A stretch of DNA of 47,999 nucleotides from Pyramidobacter piscolens (lineage in GTDB: Bacteria > Synergistota > Synergistia > Synergistales > Dethiosulfovibrionaceae), in the NCBI GenBank assembly GCA_004558205.1, contig SFDM01000023.1, forward strand, positions 1 to 47,999, given 5' to 3'. The stretch's first letter is position 1. Every line of letters starts with the position of its first letter. The notes under the pieces were generated by a model. The model was not told where the DNA came from, ran no database searches, and saw only the letters and a list, made by a program, of their open reading frames with translations. Below, one piece after another: positions 8,465-17,142 of this stretch. Position numbers and translations under genes: made by a program.

Positions 8465-9349
8465 CTATGCTTCCCAGGTCTTGAACCCTTCACCGACGAC
8501 CTCCGCCACGTCGCCCATGATCAGGAACGCCACTGGGTCCGCCTGGGCGACGAAGTGCTTCAGCTCCATGGCCTGGCGGCGCGTCAGGATGACCATCAGC
8601 ACGTCCTTTTCGGCGTTGCTGTAGGCTCCCTTTGCGTGGAGAAGCGTGGCTGACCGCTCCAGGTCGTCCAGGATGAACTTGGTGATCTCCGGTATCTTGC
8701 AGCTGATGATGAAAATCTGGGTGCGCCGGTCGAAGGCGCGGATCACGCTGTCGATGGTCTCGGACTCCACGTAGAGGATCAGACCACCCATGAGGATTCG
8801 TTCCAGGTCGACGGCGACGAAGGACAGCAGCAGGATGACCACGTTGATGTAGAACGACGCCGCGCCCAGGTCCATGCCCCAGCGTTTTTTTGCAGCGGCG
8901 GTGAGCACGTCGGTGCCGCCGCTGGAGGCCCCTTCACGGAACAGGATCCCCAGGCCGATGCCGCCGACCACGCCGCTCAAGAGCGCCGCTAGGATGGTGT
9001 TCTGGATCATGGGGTAGCGGAACATCTCGAAGATCGGCAGGGCCAGGCTGGTCAGCACCGTCACGTAGATCGTCCACAGCGCGAACCGTGGCGAAAGCTC
9101 CTTCCAGCCCCAACAGAGCAGCAAAATGTTGCCGCCGGTGATGACCCAGACGGGCGAGATTCCCCACAAATAGGTGGTGATCAGTCCGATACCGGTGACG
9201 CCAGTGCTCGCGAACTTATAGGGTTCGACGAGCGCCGCGATGGTAAAGCACATGATCAGCGTGCCGAGGGTGATGTTGAGAAACGAGCGGCCCTCTCTGC
9301 GCATCATTGATTTCAGCGATAAAAGCCCAATTTTCAGCCGTGCAAGCAT
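8465..9349 (-). CDS. YitT family membrane protein (DUF161 + DUF2179)
   Basis: The 294-residue protein has about five or six N-terminal membrane helices (for example NITLGTLIMCFTIAALVEPY and the glycine-rich stretch ending ILFREGASSGGTDVLTA). A soluble C-terminal DUF2179 domain begins around residue 205 (RTQIFIISCKIPEITKFI, KGAYSNAEKDVLMVILTRRQ). This order is that of the YitT/YpjC family, widespread bacterial membrane proteins of unsettled function. The ATG at 9349 was chosen because AAGGAG lies 11 bases upstream; an earlier in-frame GTG at 9361 overlaps that site. The gene stands alone, ending at the perfect hairpin. Confidence 0.9.
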   Translation of the reverse strand: MLARLKIGLLSLKSMMRREGRSFLNITLGTLIMCFTIAALVEPYKFASTGVTGIGLITTYLWGISPVWVITGGNILLLCWGWKELSPRFALWTIYVTVLTSLALPIFEMFRYPMIQNTILAALLSGVVGGIGLGILFREGASSGGTDVLTAAAKKRWGMDLGAASFYINVVILLLSFVAVDLERILMGGLILYVESETIDSVIRAFDRRTQIFIISCKIPEITKFILDDLERSATLLHAKGAYSNAEKDVLMVILTRRQAMELKHFVAQADPVAFLIMGDVAEVVGEGFKTWEA

Positions 9350-9547
9350 GATAAAAAACACTCCTTGACAAAGCGGCCTCAGCCAGGCCGCGTAAAAATT
9401 TCAGGAGAACTAAGATAAACATGAAACATCATACCACAACGGCCGGAGAGAATTGAAGATTGTTGAAGGGGTTTTTGAATCAGAAACGCATATTTTTAAG
9501 TTCCGCGTGGACGTGCTGTGAAATGTAGTTTATAAAAAAAATTTCAG

Positions 9548-9575
9548 TTGACTTGGAATTTATTTATGCTATCAT
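9548..9575 (+). promoter_or_regulatory. Sigma70-type promoter for the binding protein operon
   Basis: TTGACT at 9548-9553 and TATCAT at 9570-9575 are separated by 16 bases, in an AT-rich stretch 48 bases before the start codon. Confidence 0.6.
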
Positions 9576-9622
9576 GTACAAAAGTTCATTGTGGCTTTAG
9601 AATAAAAATGGAGTTGATGAGC

Positions 9623-10381
9623 ATGAAGAAGTTTATGTTGGTTTTGTTCCTGGGTATTTTTGTATGTTCCTCCGCGGCTTGCGCAAATGTGTTGGATAAG
9701 AGTGAAATTATCGCCGCGACGTCGGCGGGCTATCCGCCTTACGAGTTTTATGGGACTGACGGCCAGCTTGCGGGGTTTGATATCGATATGACCAACGAAA
9801 TCGGCCGTATCCTCGGGAAAAAAGTCCAGTGGCAGAATATGGTTTTCGACTCGGTGCTGCCCTGCGTCATGACCGGCAAGGTGGATATCATCGCCGCGGG
9901 CATGAGCTACACGCCCGAGCGCGCCAAGAAAGTGGCTTTCTCCGACATCTACGAAGAATCCATGAGCACCTTCGTGGTCCGTTCCGACCTGGCGGGAAAG
10001 ATCAACAGCGTGGACGACCTGAAGGGCAAGGTTATTGCCGTTTCCATGGCGACGCTTCAGGAAACCTACGCGACGCAGCATTTCAGCTCCTTTGCCACGG
10101 TCAGGGCATTTCAGCGTCTGGAAGAGTGCGCCCGTGAAGTGGCCATCGGAAGAGCCGATGTCCTTCTGATGGATTCGCCCGTTGCGGAGAGCTATGTCAA
10201 CCATAAGGAATATAAGGGAAAGCTGGCGCTTGGCTTTGACTTTAAGGTTACCGACGGCGGCAAGGCCCTTGCGATGAACAAGGACGAGACGGCTTTTGTC
10301 GCGGCTGTGAACGACGCTATGAGGCAGATGCGCGAGTCGGGCAAGATGGAAGAACTGAAGAAAAAATGGGGCATTAAGTAG
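9623..10381 (+). CDS. Polar amino acid ABC transporter substrate-binding protein
   Basis: The 252-residue exported protein is a family 3 solute-binding protein for polar amino acids. A signal sequence (MKKFMLVLFLGIFVCSSAAC) may end in a lipoprotein-type cysteine or be cut after the following ACA. The mature part shows the family pattern TSAGYPPYEFYG, GFDIDMTNEIGRILGKK, GKVDIIAAGMSYTPERAKKV and ADVLLMDSPVAESYV. The ATG at 9623 is preferred to one at 9617 because TGGAG lies 9 bases before it. No permease or ATPase genes follow. Instead an arginine-deiminase-family gene lies 50 bases downstream, so arginine or a related guanidino amino acid is a reasonable ligand (inference). It would need a transporter encoded elsewhere. 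Confidence 0.88.
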   Translation: MKKFMLVLFLGIFVCSSAACANVLDKSEIIAATSAGYPPYEFYGTDGQLAGFDIDMTNEIGRILGKKVQWQNMVFDSVLPCVMTGKVDIIAAGMSYTPERAKKVAFSDIYEESMSTFVVRSDLAGKINSVDDLKGKVIAVSMATLQETYATQHFSSFATVRAFQRLEECAREVAIGRADVLLMDSPVAESYVNHKEYKGKLALGFDFKVTDGGKALAMNKDETAFVAAVNDAMRQMRESGKMEELKKKWGIK

Positions 10382-10431
10382 GATCGCGGATTTGGAGCCT
10401 ATTTTAATTTTAAGCTGACGAGGGTGAAAAA

Positions 10432-11451
10432 ATGTCCGATTTGCGTAATAGTTCCAAGTATTATCATGTGGTCCTGCAAAGAATTGTTCCTAAAGCACAG
10501 CCGGCCTTTGAGGATCCCGCCATGCTTCGGCGAGTCTGGGGACGCGAGTGGGGAGCGCGGAACGATGTAGGCACGATCAAGGCGATCCTGCTTCACCGCC
10601 CCGGCCGCGAGATGTCCGTCATGACCCCCGACCGTTACGATTCCGAGCTCGACGCTCTGATCGACGACGCGAACCAGTGGTATTTCCGTTCTGAAAAGGG
10701 CCCCGACCTTGCGGCGATGCAGGCTGAGCATGATGGCCTAGTACGGGTGCTGAGCGAAAACGGCGTGGAAATCCTATATTGCGGCTGTTCACCCATCGAC
10801 CCCGACGCCATGTTCGTGCGGGATTGCGGCATGGTCGTTCCAGGCGGCGTCATCATTTCCCGCATGGGAACCGTAGGGCGCGATATCGGAACGGGGCGGC
10901 GCGGTGAGGAACAGTATGTCATGAAGGCTCTCGTGGACGCGGGAATGCCCGTTTTGCGCACGATCCACGGCGAAGGGCTGATGGAAGGCGGGAGTTTTAC
11001 TCTGCTTGACGAAAAACACGCAGCCGTCGGCCTGAGTTACCGCTGCAATAAAATTGGAGCTCAGCAGGTTCGCGAAGTCCTCCAGTATCAGGGAATCGAG
11101 TTGATCGAAATCCCCCTGACAGGTTACGCGATGCACCTTGACGGCGCCATCAACATGGTGGACCATCAGAAGGCGATCATCAACGTGGAACGTCTGCCCT
11201 ACTGGTTCCTCGACAAGCTTTCCGAGTTGGGCATCCAGGTGATCATGAAAGACCACCGCGACCCTGATCTGGGGCTGAACTGCCTGACCCTCCGCCCCGG
11301 GACGGTGATTATGGATGCCGACGCCCCCTATACGGCTGAATTGCTCGAGAAAAGCGGCGTTTCCGTGATTCCCATCCCCTGGAAGGAATGCAAAAAGCAC
11401 GGCGGCGGTATCCACTGCGCCACGCTGCCGCTGATCCGCGCCGACGACTAG
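10432..11451 (+). CDS. Arginine deiminase / amidinotransferase family enzyme
   Basis: The 339-residue cytosolic protein belongs to the guanidino-group-modifying superfamily (arginine deiminase, dimethylarginine dimethylaminohydrolase, amidinotransferases). The catalytic set is complete: FVRD at 128-131, MEGG around 184-187, HLDG at 235-238 and GGGIHC at 324-329, with Cys329 as the nucleophile. These enzymes attack the guanidinium carbon through cysteine to give citrulline plus ammonia or an amine, or to transfer the amidino group. The protein is shorter than classical ArcA (about 410), so a deiminase-like hydrolase of arginine or a derivative is likelier than ArcA itself. It follows the amino acid binding protein by 50 bases, probably in one transcript, and ends at a strong hairpin. 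Exact substrate unknown. Confidence 0.85.
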   Translation: MSDLRNSSKYYHVVLQRIVPKAQPAFEDPAMLRRVWGREWGARNDVGTIKAILLHRPGREMSVMTPDRYDSELDALIDDANQWYFRSEKGPDLAAMQAEHDGLVRVLSENGVEILYCGCSPIDPDAMFVRDCGMVVPGGVIISRMGTVGRDIGTGRRGEEQYVMKALVDAGMPVLRTIHGEGLMEGGSFTLLDEKHAAVGLSYRCNKIGAQQVREVLQYQGIELIEIPLTGYAMHLDGAINMVDHQKAIINVERLPYWFLDKLSELGIQVIMKDHRDPDLGLNCLTLRPGTVIMDADAPYTAELLEKSGVSVIPIPWKECKKHGGGIHCATLPLIRADD

Positions 11452-11467
11452 GATCTTTTGTAGGAAC

Positions 11468-11512
11468 GCAAAAAGGGACATCGCAGCCGTGCGGCTGCGG
11501 TGTCCCTTTTGC
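11468..11512. terminator. Bidirectional terminator between converging genes
   Basis: GCAAAAAGGGACA, CGCAGCC and their complements GGCTGCG, TGTCCCTTTTGC form a long stem with a short loop. The A-rich and T-rich flanks allow use from both sides. Confidence 0.75.
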
Positions 11513-11528
11513 ATGCTGTCCGTAAAGA

Positions 11529-11903
11529 TCAGTTCTTGACCGCCACGGCTTCGATTTCGACCATGCCGTCCTTGGGGAGCTTGGCAACCTGGATGGCGCT
11601 GCGGGCGGGGAAGGGCTCGGAGAAGTACTGAGCGTAGACGCCGTTCATGGCGGCAAAGTCGTCCATGTTCTTCAGGAACACGGTGGTCTTGACCACCTTG
11701 TCCATGGAGCTGCCGGCAGCTTCAAGCACGGCCTTCACGTTCTCCAGGGACTGGCGGGTCTGCTCCTCGATGGTGGCGGGGAGCACGCCTTCGGGACTCA
11801 GACCAAGCTGGCCGGATGTGTAGACGTACATTTCGGTGGAGATGCCCTGTGAATAGGGGCCGATGGCGCCAGGGGCTTTTTTGGTTGCGATGACTGTTTT
11901 CAT
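11529..11903 (-). CDS. ridA: RidA family reactive enamine/imine deaminase
   Basis: The 124-residue protein is a full-length RidA/YjgF family member. These small cytosolic trimers hydrolyse enamine and imine intermediates released by PLP enzymes, protecting the cell from damage. Motifs include APGAIGPYSQG near residues 10-20, YTSGQLGL at 28-35 and FPARSAIQVAKLP, where Arg101 matches the substrate-binding arginine of the family, with the acidic patch MVEIEAVAV at the end. The ATG at 11903 follows AGGAGG. It converges with the deiminase-family gene and shares its terminator. Its presence fits a cell with heavy amino acid breakdown. Confidence 0.93.
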   Translation of the reverse strand: MKTVIATKKAPGAIGPYSQGISTEMYVYTSGQLGLSPEGVLPATIEEQTRQSLENVKAVLEAAGSSMDKVVKTTVFLKNMDDFAAMNGVYAQYFSEPFPARSAIQVAKLPKDGMVEIEAVAVKN

Positions 11904-12083
11904 GGTGTTATGTCCTCCTGTATGGGATGATTTGAGTTCCTGCGTCGAAAATCCGCGCAGGATCGCTGTATGAATTATAACATCGATCCTGGATTTGACG
12001 CGAATAATTTTACAGCGCGCCCTCCTGGGCTTTGTGTTAGAATAGTTGCAGCCGTTTTACCCAAACACAGGAGGCTGATGACG

Positions 12084-12917
12084 ATGAACAGAACGCTGCG
12101 CCGCCTTTTCACGGCGGCGGCTCTGGTGGTCCTTGGCGCGGCCCAGGCATGGGCTTTGGCCCTGGGGACCTTCAATATCGAGTACTTTAACGTAAGCGGC
12201 AACAACCGTTATGTCCCGGCAGACTGCGAGGCGCTGGCCCAGACGATCCGCAAAAGCGGCGCCGATGTGCTGGCCCTGCAGGAGATCGAAGGCAACGCCA
12301 CCATGAGGTATTTTGTGACCAACCACCTGCGTGGCTGGAAGTACGTGGGCAACGATACGGGCGGAAAGCAGGACGTTTACTTTCTCTGGAATCCCCGCAA
12401 AGCGGCCATGACCGGCGACGCCGAGGTCTATTTCGCCAACGCGTCGGGACGCCACAACGGGAAGAGCTTCCGCCTCTTTGACCGCCCTCTGCTGGTGGGG
12501 CGTTTTAAGGATTTGGAGACAGGCCGGGTCTATACGCTGGTCAACGTCCATCTGAAGAGCATGAGCACCCGCGGCAAGGACGATAAAGACGAAGCGGCGC
12601 GGTACAACGAGGCCAAGCGCGCCGCCCAGGTGGCGAAGCTGAACGAACTGGTGCGGTCGCTGAAAGGCCCCGTGTTTGCTCTCGGCGACTACAACGACGC
12701 CGCGCCCAAAGGGACCGCTTTCCCCTTGCTGGGGCTCGAGCGGGGCTACAGTTACGACAACAAAAAGAGCAACCTGGATTATATCGGCTACAGCGGCGTC
12801 GCCCGCGGCTCCAAGTGGCGCCTGTACGAGGTGGAAAGCCGGATCCCGCGCCGTTCCACCAAGCGGGCCGACCACCCCGACCATGACGTAGTCGTTCTCG
12901 ACCTGGGGGAAGATTAA
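12084..12917 (+). CDS. Exported endonuclease/exonuclease/phosphatase (EEP) family protein
   Basis: The 277-residue protein has a signal peptide ending around AWA (residues 22-24) and then an EEP fold (DNase I-like metal-dependent phosphodiesterase). Seen motifs are TFNIEYF at 29-35, LQEIE at 65-69 with the metal-binding glutamate, VNVHLKS, GDYND and the terminal DHPDHDVVV that carries the catalytic aspartate-histidine pair. It should act outside the cytoplasm, on nucleic acid or a phosphoester substrate that cannot be named. The ATG at 12084 lies 9 bases after AGGAGG; a nearer ATG at 12078 is too close. The DUF2207 gene begins 34 bases downstream, so the two are probably cotranscribed. Confidence 0.85.
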   Translation: MNRTLRRLFTAAALVVLGAAQAWALALGTFNIEYFNVSGNNRYVPADCEALAQTIRKSGADVLALQEIEGNATMRYFVTNHLRGWKYVGNDTGGKQDVYFLWNPRKAAMTGDAEVYFANASGRHNGKSFRLFDRPLLVGRFKDLETGRVYTLVNVHLKSMSTRGKDDKDEAARYNEAKRAAQVAKLNELVRSLKGPVFALGDYNDAAPKGTAFPLLGLERGYSYDNKKSNLDYIGYSGVARGSKWRLYEVESRIPRRSTKRADHPDHDVVVLDLGED

Positions 12918-12951
12918 GTGAGACTGACCGTTTAACGGAGAAGGAGAGCAC

Positions 12952-14994
12952 ATGTTGAAACGGATTCTAAAAATGTTTTTCGCGCTGTGGACGCTGTGGG
13001 CCGCGGCTCTGACGCCGGCCATGGCGCAGCAGCCCGTTCTGGACAGGATCAACTCAGCCGTCGATTTTGGAACGAAGACGGTCGCGCGCGCTGACGCCGG
13101 CCTGCCGAGATCAGAGCAGATCCTGGCCTACGACGTGACCGCGAGCGTTCAGGAAGACGCCTCGCTGACCGTCCGCGAAGACCTGACGGTTATGGTGACC
13201 AACGACCGAATCAAGAAAGGCATCGTCCGCGCCTTTCCCGTGGATTACCGCGACGCCAAGGGGCGGGCGGTGACCGTGGGTTTCGATGTGCTCTCCACCA
13301 GCGTGGACGGCGCGCCGATGAAATGGGCCCAGTCCAAGGAGGGGCGTGCCGTGATGGTGCGCGTCGGCGACCCCGACAGGACCCTGGAACCGGGGCTGCA
13401 CCGCTTTACGCTGGAATACCGCACCACCAGGCAACTCGGCTTCTACGAAGACCACGACGAACTATACTGGAACGTGACAGGCAACGAGTGGAAATTTCCC
13501 ATTCTCAAAGCCACCTTTTCCTTGAACCTGCCCGGGGAGAAGCCCGGCCAGGGATTTAGCGCGATCCAATGGTACACCGGCCCCACGGGGAGCAAGTCCA
13601 ACGGCGGAGCCCAGAAAAACGCCGACGGTTCCGTTTCCACCACGGCGGCGCTGACGCCCGGCGAAGGGCTGACGGTGGTCTACGCCTGGCCCAAGGGCGT
13701 GATCGCCCCGCCCGAGCCCAGCGCGGCCGACCGGCTGAACGCGGCGCTCTTCGACGCGGCCGAGCCTCTGGCCCGGGCTGTCCTGTGGGGCGGCGCGGGG
13801 CTTGCCGCGCTGTGCGCCGCTTTGGCGCTGCGCAAAGCACTCCGTAACCGCCGAGCCGCCACGACCGTGATTCCCCTGTTCCGCGCTCCCGAAGGCATGA
13901 CGCCCGCCATGGCGCGCTATGTGCAGCGGCTGGAAGCGGACAGAAGCTGCTTCAGCGCCGAACTGCTCAACCTGGCCGTGGCCGGCGACATCAAGATCCA
14001 GTCCCCTTCCAAAAAGTCCTTCCGGCTGGTGTGGCAGAAGAGACGCGGCGAGCTGAAACTGGATCCTCTGGATCTGGCCATCTCAAAGGCCCTCTTCTCG
14101 GATTGGGAGAAAAAAGGCGCCTCTCTGTCCCTCGAACAGGACAACCGCTTGACCTTTACTGCCGCCCGGGAGGCCATGGAAAAACGGCTGGCGGAAGCGG
14201 GCGCGGCGCTCTTTTCGATCGACCGCAGGCTGGTCCTCATGATCTACGCGGCGCTGTTCATCAGCGGCCTGCTGGTCTGCCTGCTCGGGGCCTGGCTGGA
14301 CGGCGGCGTTCTGGAAGAAACGCTTACCGCCGCCGGCGTGGTCTGCTCCCTGTCGGTTTTCTGCTTCTTCTGGGCGCTGCGGCGCTCGCCGGGGAACGCC
14401 GGAAAGGGATTCATCCGATCCGCCTTCCTATGGGCCGGGCTGGGATTTTTAGCCGCGATCACTTTCCTGTTCGGCGAAGGCACCGGCTGGATGGGGCTCT
14501 ACGGCCTCTGCGCGGCCCTTCTCGCCTCTGGGATCCTGCTGAGCCCCCATTCGGTCGCCTATACCGAGGCGGGGCTGGAAGCCGCCGCGGCGGTTCAGGG
14601 CCTGAAAATGTATATCGGCGCGGCGGAGAAGGACCGTCTGGAGATGTTCAATCCGCCCAACGACACGCCCGAAGTTTTTGAGCGCCTGCTTCCCTACGCC
14701 GTGGCTCTGGGCTGCGTGAAGACCTGGGCGGCGCGCTTTGACAGCGTCCTGCGAGACGCCGGCTACCGTCCCCGCTGGTACGACGGCGACGACCTGTGGC
14801 GCGGCGGGGACCTGGCCGCCCTGAGCGCGGCGCAGATGGCCTCCTCGCTGAACGGCTTCGCGTCGAACTTCTCCAGCACGCTGAGCACGACCATGACCGC
14901 CCCCGGTTCGTCGTCAGGCCTGAGCGACTCCGGCGGCGGAGGCGGCGGCTGCTCCGGAGGGGGCGGCGGCGGAGGCGGCGGCGACGGCTGGTAG
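12952..14994 (+). CDS. DUF2207 domain membrane protein with glycine-rich tail
   Basis: The 680-residue protein starts with a signal peptide (cut near PAMAQQ, residue 25). An extracytoplasmic beta-rich DUF2207 domain (about residues 50-250) includes VRAFPVDYRDAKG and the motif YWNVTGNEW. A membrane helix near 268-290, a cytoplasmic stretch and further helices around 425-510 follow. The protein ends in a low-complexity glycine tail with one cysteine. This layout is typical of DUF2207 proteins, which are widespread and of unknown function. Length is normal (550-700). The ATG at 12952 follows AAGGAG. It is second after the EEP-family gene. Confidence 0.88.
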   Translation: MLKRILKMFFALWTLWAAALTPAMAQQPVLDRINSAVDFGTKTVARADAGLPRSEQILAYDVTASVQEDASLTVREDLTVMVTNDRIKKGIVRAFPVDYRDAKGRAVTVGFDVLSTSVDGAPMKWAQSKEGRAVMVRVGDPDRTLEPGLHRFTLEYRTTRQLGFYEDHDELYWNVTGNEWKFPILKATFSLNLPGEKPGQGFSAIQWYTGPTGSKSNGGAQKNADGSVSTTAALTPGEGLTVVYAWPKGVIAPPEPSAADRLNAALFDAAEPLARAVLWGGAGLAALCAALALRKALRNRRAATTVIPLFRAPEGMTPAMARYVQRLEADRSCFSAELLNLAVAGDIKIQSPSKKSFRLVWQKRRGELKLDPLDLAISKALFSDWEKKGASLSLEQDNRLTFTAAREAMEKRLAEAGAALFSIDRRLVLMIYAALFISGLLVCLLGAWLDGGVLEETLTAAGVVCSLSVFCFFWALRRSPGNAGKGFIRSAFLWAGLGFLAAITFLFGEGTGWMGLYGLCAALLASGILLSPHSVAYTEAGLEAAAAVQGLKMYIGAAEKDRLEMFNPPNDTPEVFERLLPYAVALGCVKTWAARFDSVLRDAGYRPRWYDGDDLWRGGDLAALSAAQMASSLNGFASNFSSTLSTTMTAPGSSSGLSDSGGGGGGCSGGGGGGGGGDGW

Positions 14995-15049
14995 CCGCTG
15001 AGAGTCAGATTATGTTATTTTTCCATAGAACAGCCTCATTAAAAGCCCG

Positions 15050-15138
15050 GGGACGACCCGAAGGGCATCAGTCGCTTCGGACACACTCGGCCTTCGGCTC
15101 GCCCATGCTTGCTTTGTGGATGCCTTCCGGGTCGCTCT
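15050..15138. repeat. Long-armed imperfect palindrome
   Basis: ACGACCCGAAGGGCATC near 15052 is nearly complementary to GATGCCTTCCGGGTCGCT near 15119, with about 50 bases between that contain a small CGGCCTTCGGCTCG repeat. It is not followed by a T-run, so it is not an obvious terminator. It may be a dispersed palindromic element, but no second copy was recognised in the window. Confidence 0.45.
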
Positions 15139-15250
15139 CTCCGTGCCAATTTTTGTGTTTCTATTGATACCCAGTATTAAAAGACTTCAGCGATAAGGAC
15201 ATGCCAAGGCCGCGCGGGACCGACTCGGCCGATCATGAGCGAATAAAGAA

Positions 15251-15299
15251 GCGCGCCGCGGGCTCTCCCTGGAAGGAAGCCGGCGGCGCGCCGTTTTTT
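15251..15299. terminator. Terminator between DUF2207 gene and dctM
   Basis: GCGCGCCGC at 15251-15259 pairs with GCGGCGCGC at 15283-15291, followed by six T at 15294-15299 that run into the dctM stop codon on the other strand. It can close both converging transcripts. Confidence 0.75.
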
Positions 15300-16572
15300 A
15301 TCTGAGTAGGTGGGGCAGGAACAGGACGACCTGAGGGAGGCAGTTCATGACGAGCAGGGCGACGATCATGGCGAGCACCAGCGGCGCCACTTCCTTGACC
15401 AGTTCTTCCAGGCGCACGCCTCCGATATCGCAGGCCACGAAAAGGCACAGGCCTACGGGCGGCGTGTTGTGGCCGATGGCCAGCGACACTACCATGATAA
15501 TGCCGAAGAACAGGGGATCGATCTGAAGGCTCATCATGATGGGATAGAAGATGGGGGCCAGAAGCACCATGGCCGCCGAGTTGTTCAGGAAGGTCCCTAC
15601 CACGAGCAGGATGGCGATCATGATCAGCTGAACCACCAGCTTGCTGTCAGAAACCGTCAGGATTGACGCCGCCAGGTTCTGGGGGATTTGCTCGCTCACC
15701 AAGATATAGCTCAGGATGTCAGCGGTGATCATCAGGTACATAATGACGGCGGTGGACTTGGCGGACTTGAGAATGAGGGCGTAAATGTCCGAGAGTTTCA
15801 GCTCCTTGTGAATGAACATTCCCACGATGAGGCCGTAGACCACGGCCACGGCCGCCGACTCTGTGGGCGTGAAGACGCCGCAGTAGATTCCACCGAGGAT
15901 GATGACGGGCATCATGAGCGCGAAAATAGCGTCCTTGAAGGCTTTGAGCTTTTCCTGGGGCGTGCTCTTCACGGCGCTCTTATAACCGCGTTTTCTGGAG
16001 ATGTAATACTCGGGGATGATGAGGGCGATGCAGACGATGATCCCGGGAATGACGCCGGCGATGAATAGGTCTCCGATGGAAACTCCCGTGCTGACGCCGT
16101 AGAGCACCATAGTGAGGCTGGGCGGGATGATCAGGCCGATGGTTCCCGAGGCGGCGACCACCGCCCCGGCGAAAGCGGGGTTATATCCGTTTTTCGACAT
16201 GGGCTCGATCATGACGCCGCCGATGGCCGCCGTGGTGGCCGGAGCGGACCCCGACACAGCGCCGAAGAACGTAGAGGCCACCGTGGCGACTAGGGCGAGA
16301 CCGCCCGTGACGTGCCCCAGCATGGCGTTGGCAAAACCGACGAGGCGCTTCGACACGCCGCCCGAAGCCATGATATTGCCCGCCAGCACGAAGAAGGGGA
16401 TGGCCATCAGGGCCGAGCCGTTGGAGGAGTTGAAGGTCTTTTGGATCAGCACTTCCACGGGTATGGCGCCCGTGATGGCGACGGAACAGATGCAGGTTAG
16501 CCCCAGCGCGACGGCGATAGGAACTCCCATCAAAAGAAAGAGCATAAAGAAAAAAGCAAGCCAGGAGCCCAT
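15298..16572 (-). CDS. dctM: TRAP transporter large permease subunit DctM
   Basis: The 424-residue protein is the twelve-helix large subunit of a TRAP transporter, the Na+-driven carrier of the tripartite system. Family marks include FMLFLLMGVPIAVALGL at the start, SGSAPATTAAIGGVMI, SGTIGLIIPPSLTMVLYG and the C-terminal GHNTPPVGLCLFVACDIGG. Length is normal. The ATG at 16572 directly abuts the dctQ stop codon, so the two are translationally linked. With DctQ and DctP it makes a complete system, probably for a dicarboxylate, sialate or other organic acid; the substrate is not known. Confidence 0.95.
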   Translation of the reverse strand: MGSWLAFFFMLFLLMGVPIAVALGLTCICSVAITGAIPVEVLIQKTFNSSNGSALMAIPFFVLAGNIMASGGVSKRLVGFANAMLGHVTGGLALVATVASTFFGAVSGSAPATTAAIGGVMIEPMSKNGYNPAFAGAVVAASGTIGLIIPPSLTMVLYGVSTGVSIGDLFIAGVIPGIIVCIALIIPEYYISRKRGYKSAVKSTPQEKLKAFKDAIFALMMPVIILGGIYCGVFTPTESAAVAVVYGLIVGMFIHKELKLSDIYALILKSAKSTAVIMYLMITADILSYILVSEQIPQNLAASILTVSDSKLVVQLIMIAILLVVGTFLNNSAAMVLLAPIFYPIMMSLQIDPLFFGIIMVVSLAIGHNTPPVGLCLFVACDIGGVRLEELVKEVAPLVLAMIVALLVMNCLPQVVLFLPHLLR

Positions 16573-17073
16573 TTATTTTCCCTCCTTCAAAACGCGCGCA
16601 GAATCAAGAAACACCTCGAGCATCATGGAGAGCGAGATGATGCTTGCTACGGGAACGATCATGAAGATGTAGCCCAAATTCATCCACTCCATGGAGGGCG
16701 ACTCCACCTCCAGTTCGATGATCTCCCGCGCCATGGGCAGCGAGTACCAGCTCATGACCAAAAGGAAAGCGATGGAGCTCAAGTGGGCCAGGCAGATGAT
16801 CGCTTGTTTGAGGAACTTGTTCTTGACGGCGTCGAGAGCCATGGACATGTTGATGTGCTTGTTGCCGCGGTAGAGCAGGGCTCCGCCGAAGAAGATGATG
16901 CCGGAGAAGAAGTACTGCGCCAGCTCTTCCGACCAGGACAGGGGCGCTTTGAGCACGTAACGGTAGATAACCTGGGCAAAGATCAGCGCCACCATACCTG
17001 ACATCAGGAGCACCAAAAGGAACTCCATGAGCCGGCACATGGCGTTGTTCAGAGATTTGATCAGTTTCAACAT
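16573..17073 (-). CDS. dctQ: TRAP transporter small permease subunit DctQ
   Basis: The 166-residue protein has four membrane helices and the family pattern MVALIFAQVIYRYVLKAPLS, WSEELAQYFFSGIIFFGGAL and YRGNKHINMSM. DctQ forms a membrane complex with DctM and supports docking of the binding protein. It sits between dctP and dctM in the usual order, and its stop codon abuts the dctM start. Length is normal (about 160-180). Confidence 0.94.
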   Translation of the reverse strand: MLKLIKSLNNAMCRLMEFLLVLLMSGMVALIFAQVIYRYVLKAPLSWSEELAQYFFSGIIFFGGALLYRGNKHINMSMALDAVKNKFLKQAIICLAHLSSIAFLLVMSWYSLPMAREIIELEVESPSMEWMNLGYIFMIVPVASIISLSMMLEVFLDSARVLKEGK

Positions 17074-17096
17074 TGTTGTCCTATCCCCCTAAAAAG

Positions 17097-17122
17097 TTCA
17101 GGGCGACTTGCGCCGCCCTGAA
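17097..17122 (-). terminator. Hairpin between dctP and dctQ
   Basis: TTCAGGGCG at 17097-17105 and CGCCCTGAA at 17114-17122 are exact complements with an 8-base loop. On the minus strand the stem is followed by CTTTTT. A leaky terminator or stabilising hairpin here would give more binding protein than permease. Confidence 0.65.
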
Positions 17123-17142
17123 TCAGTCAGACTTTGCGTTGA

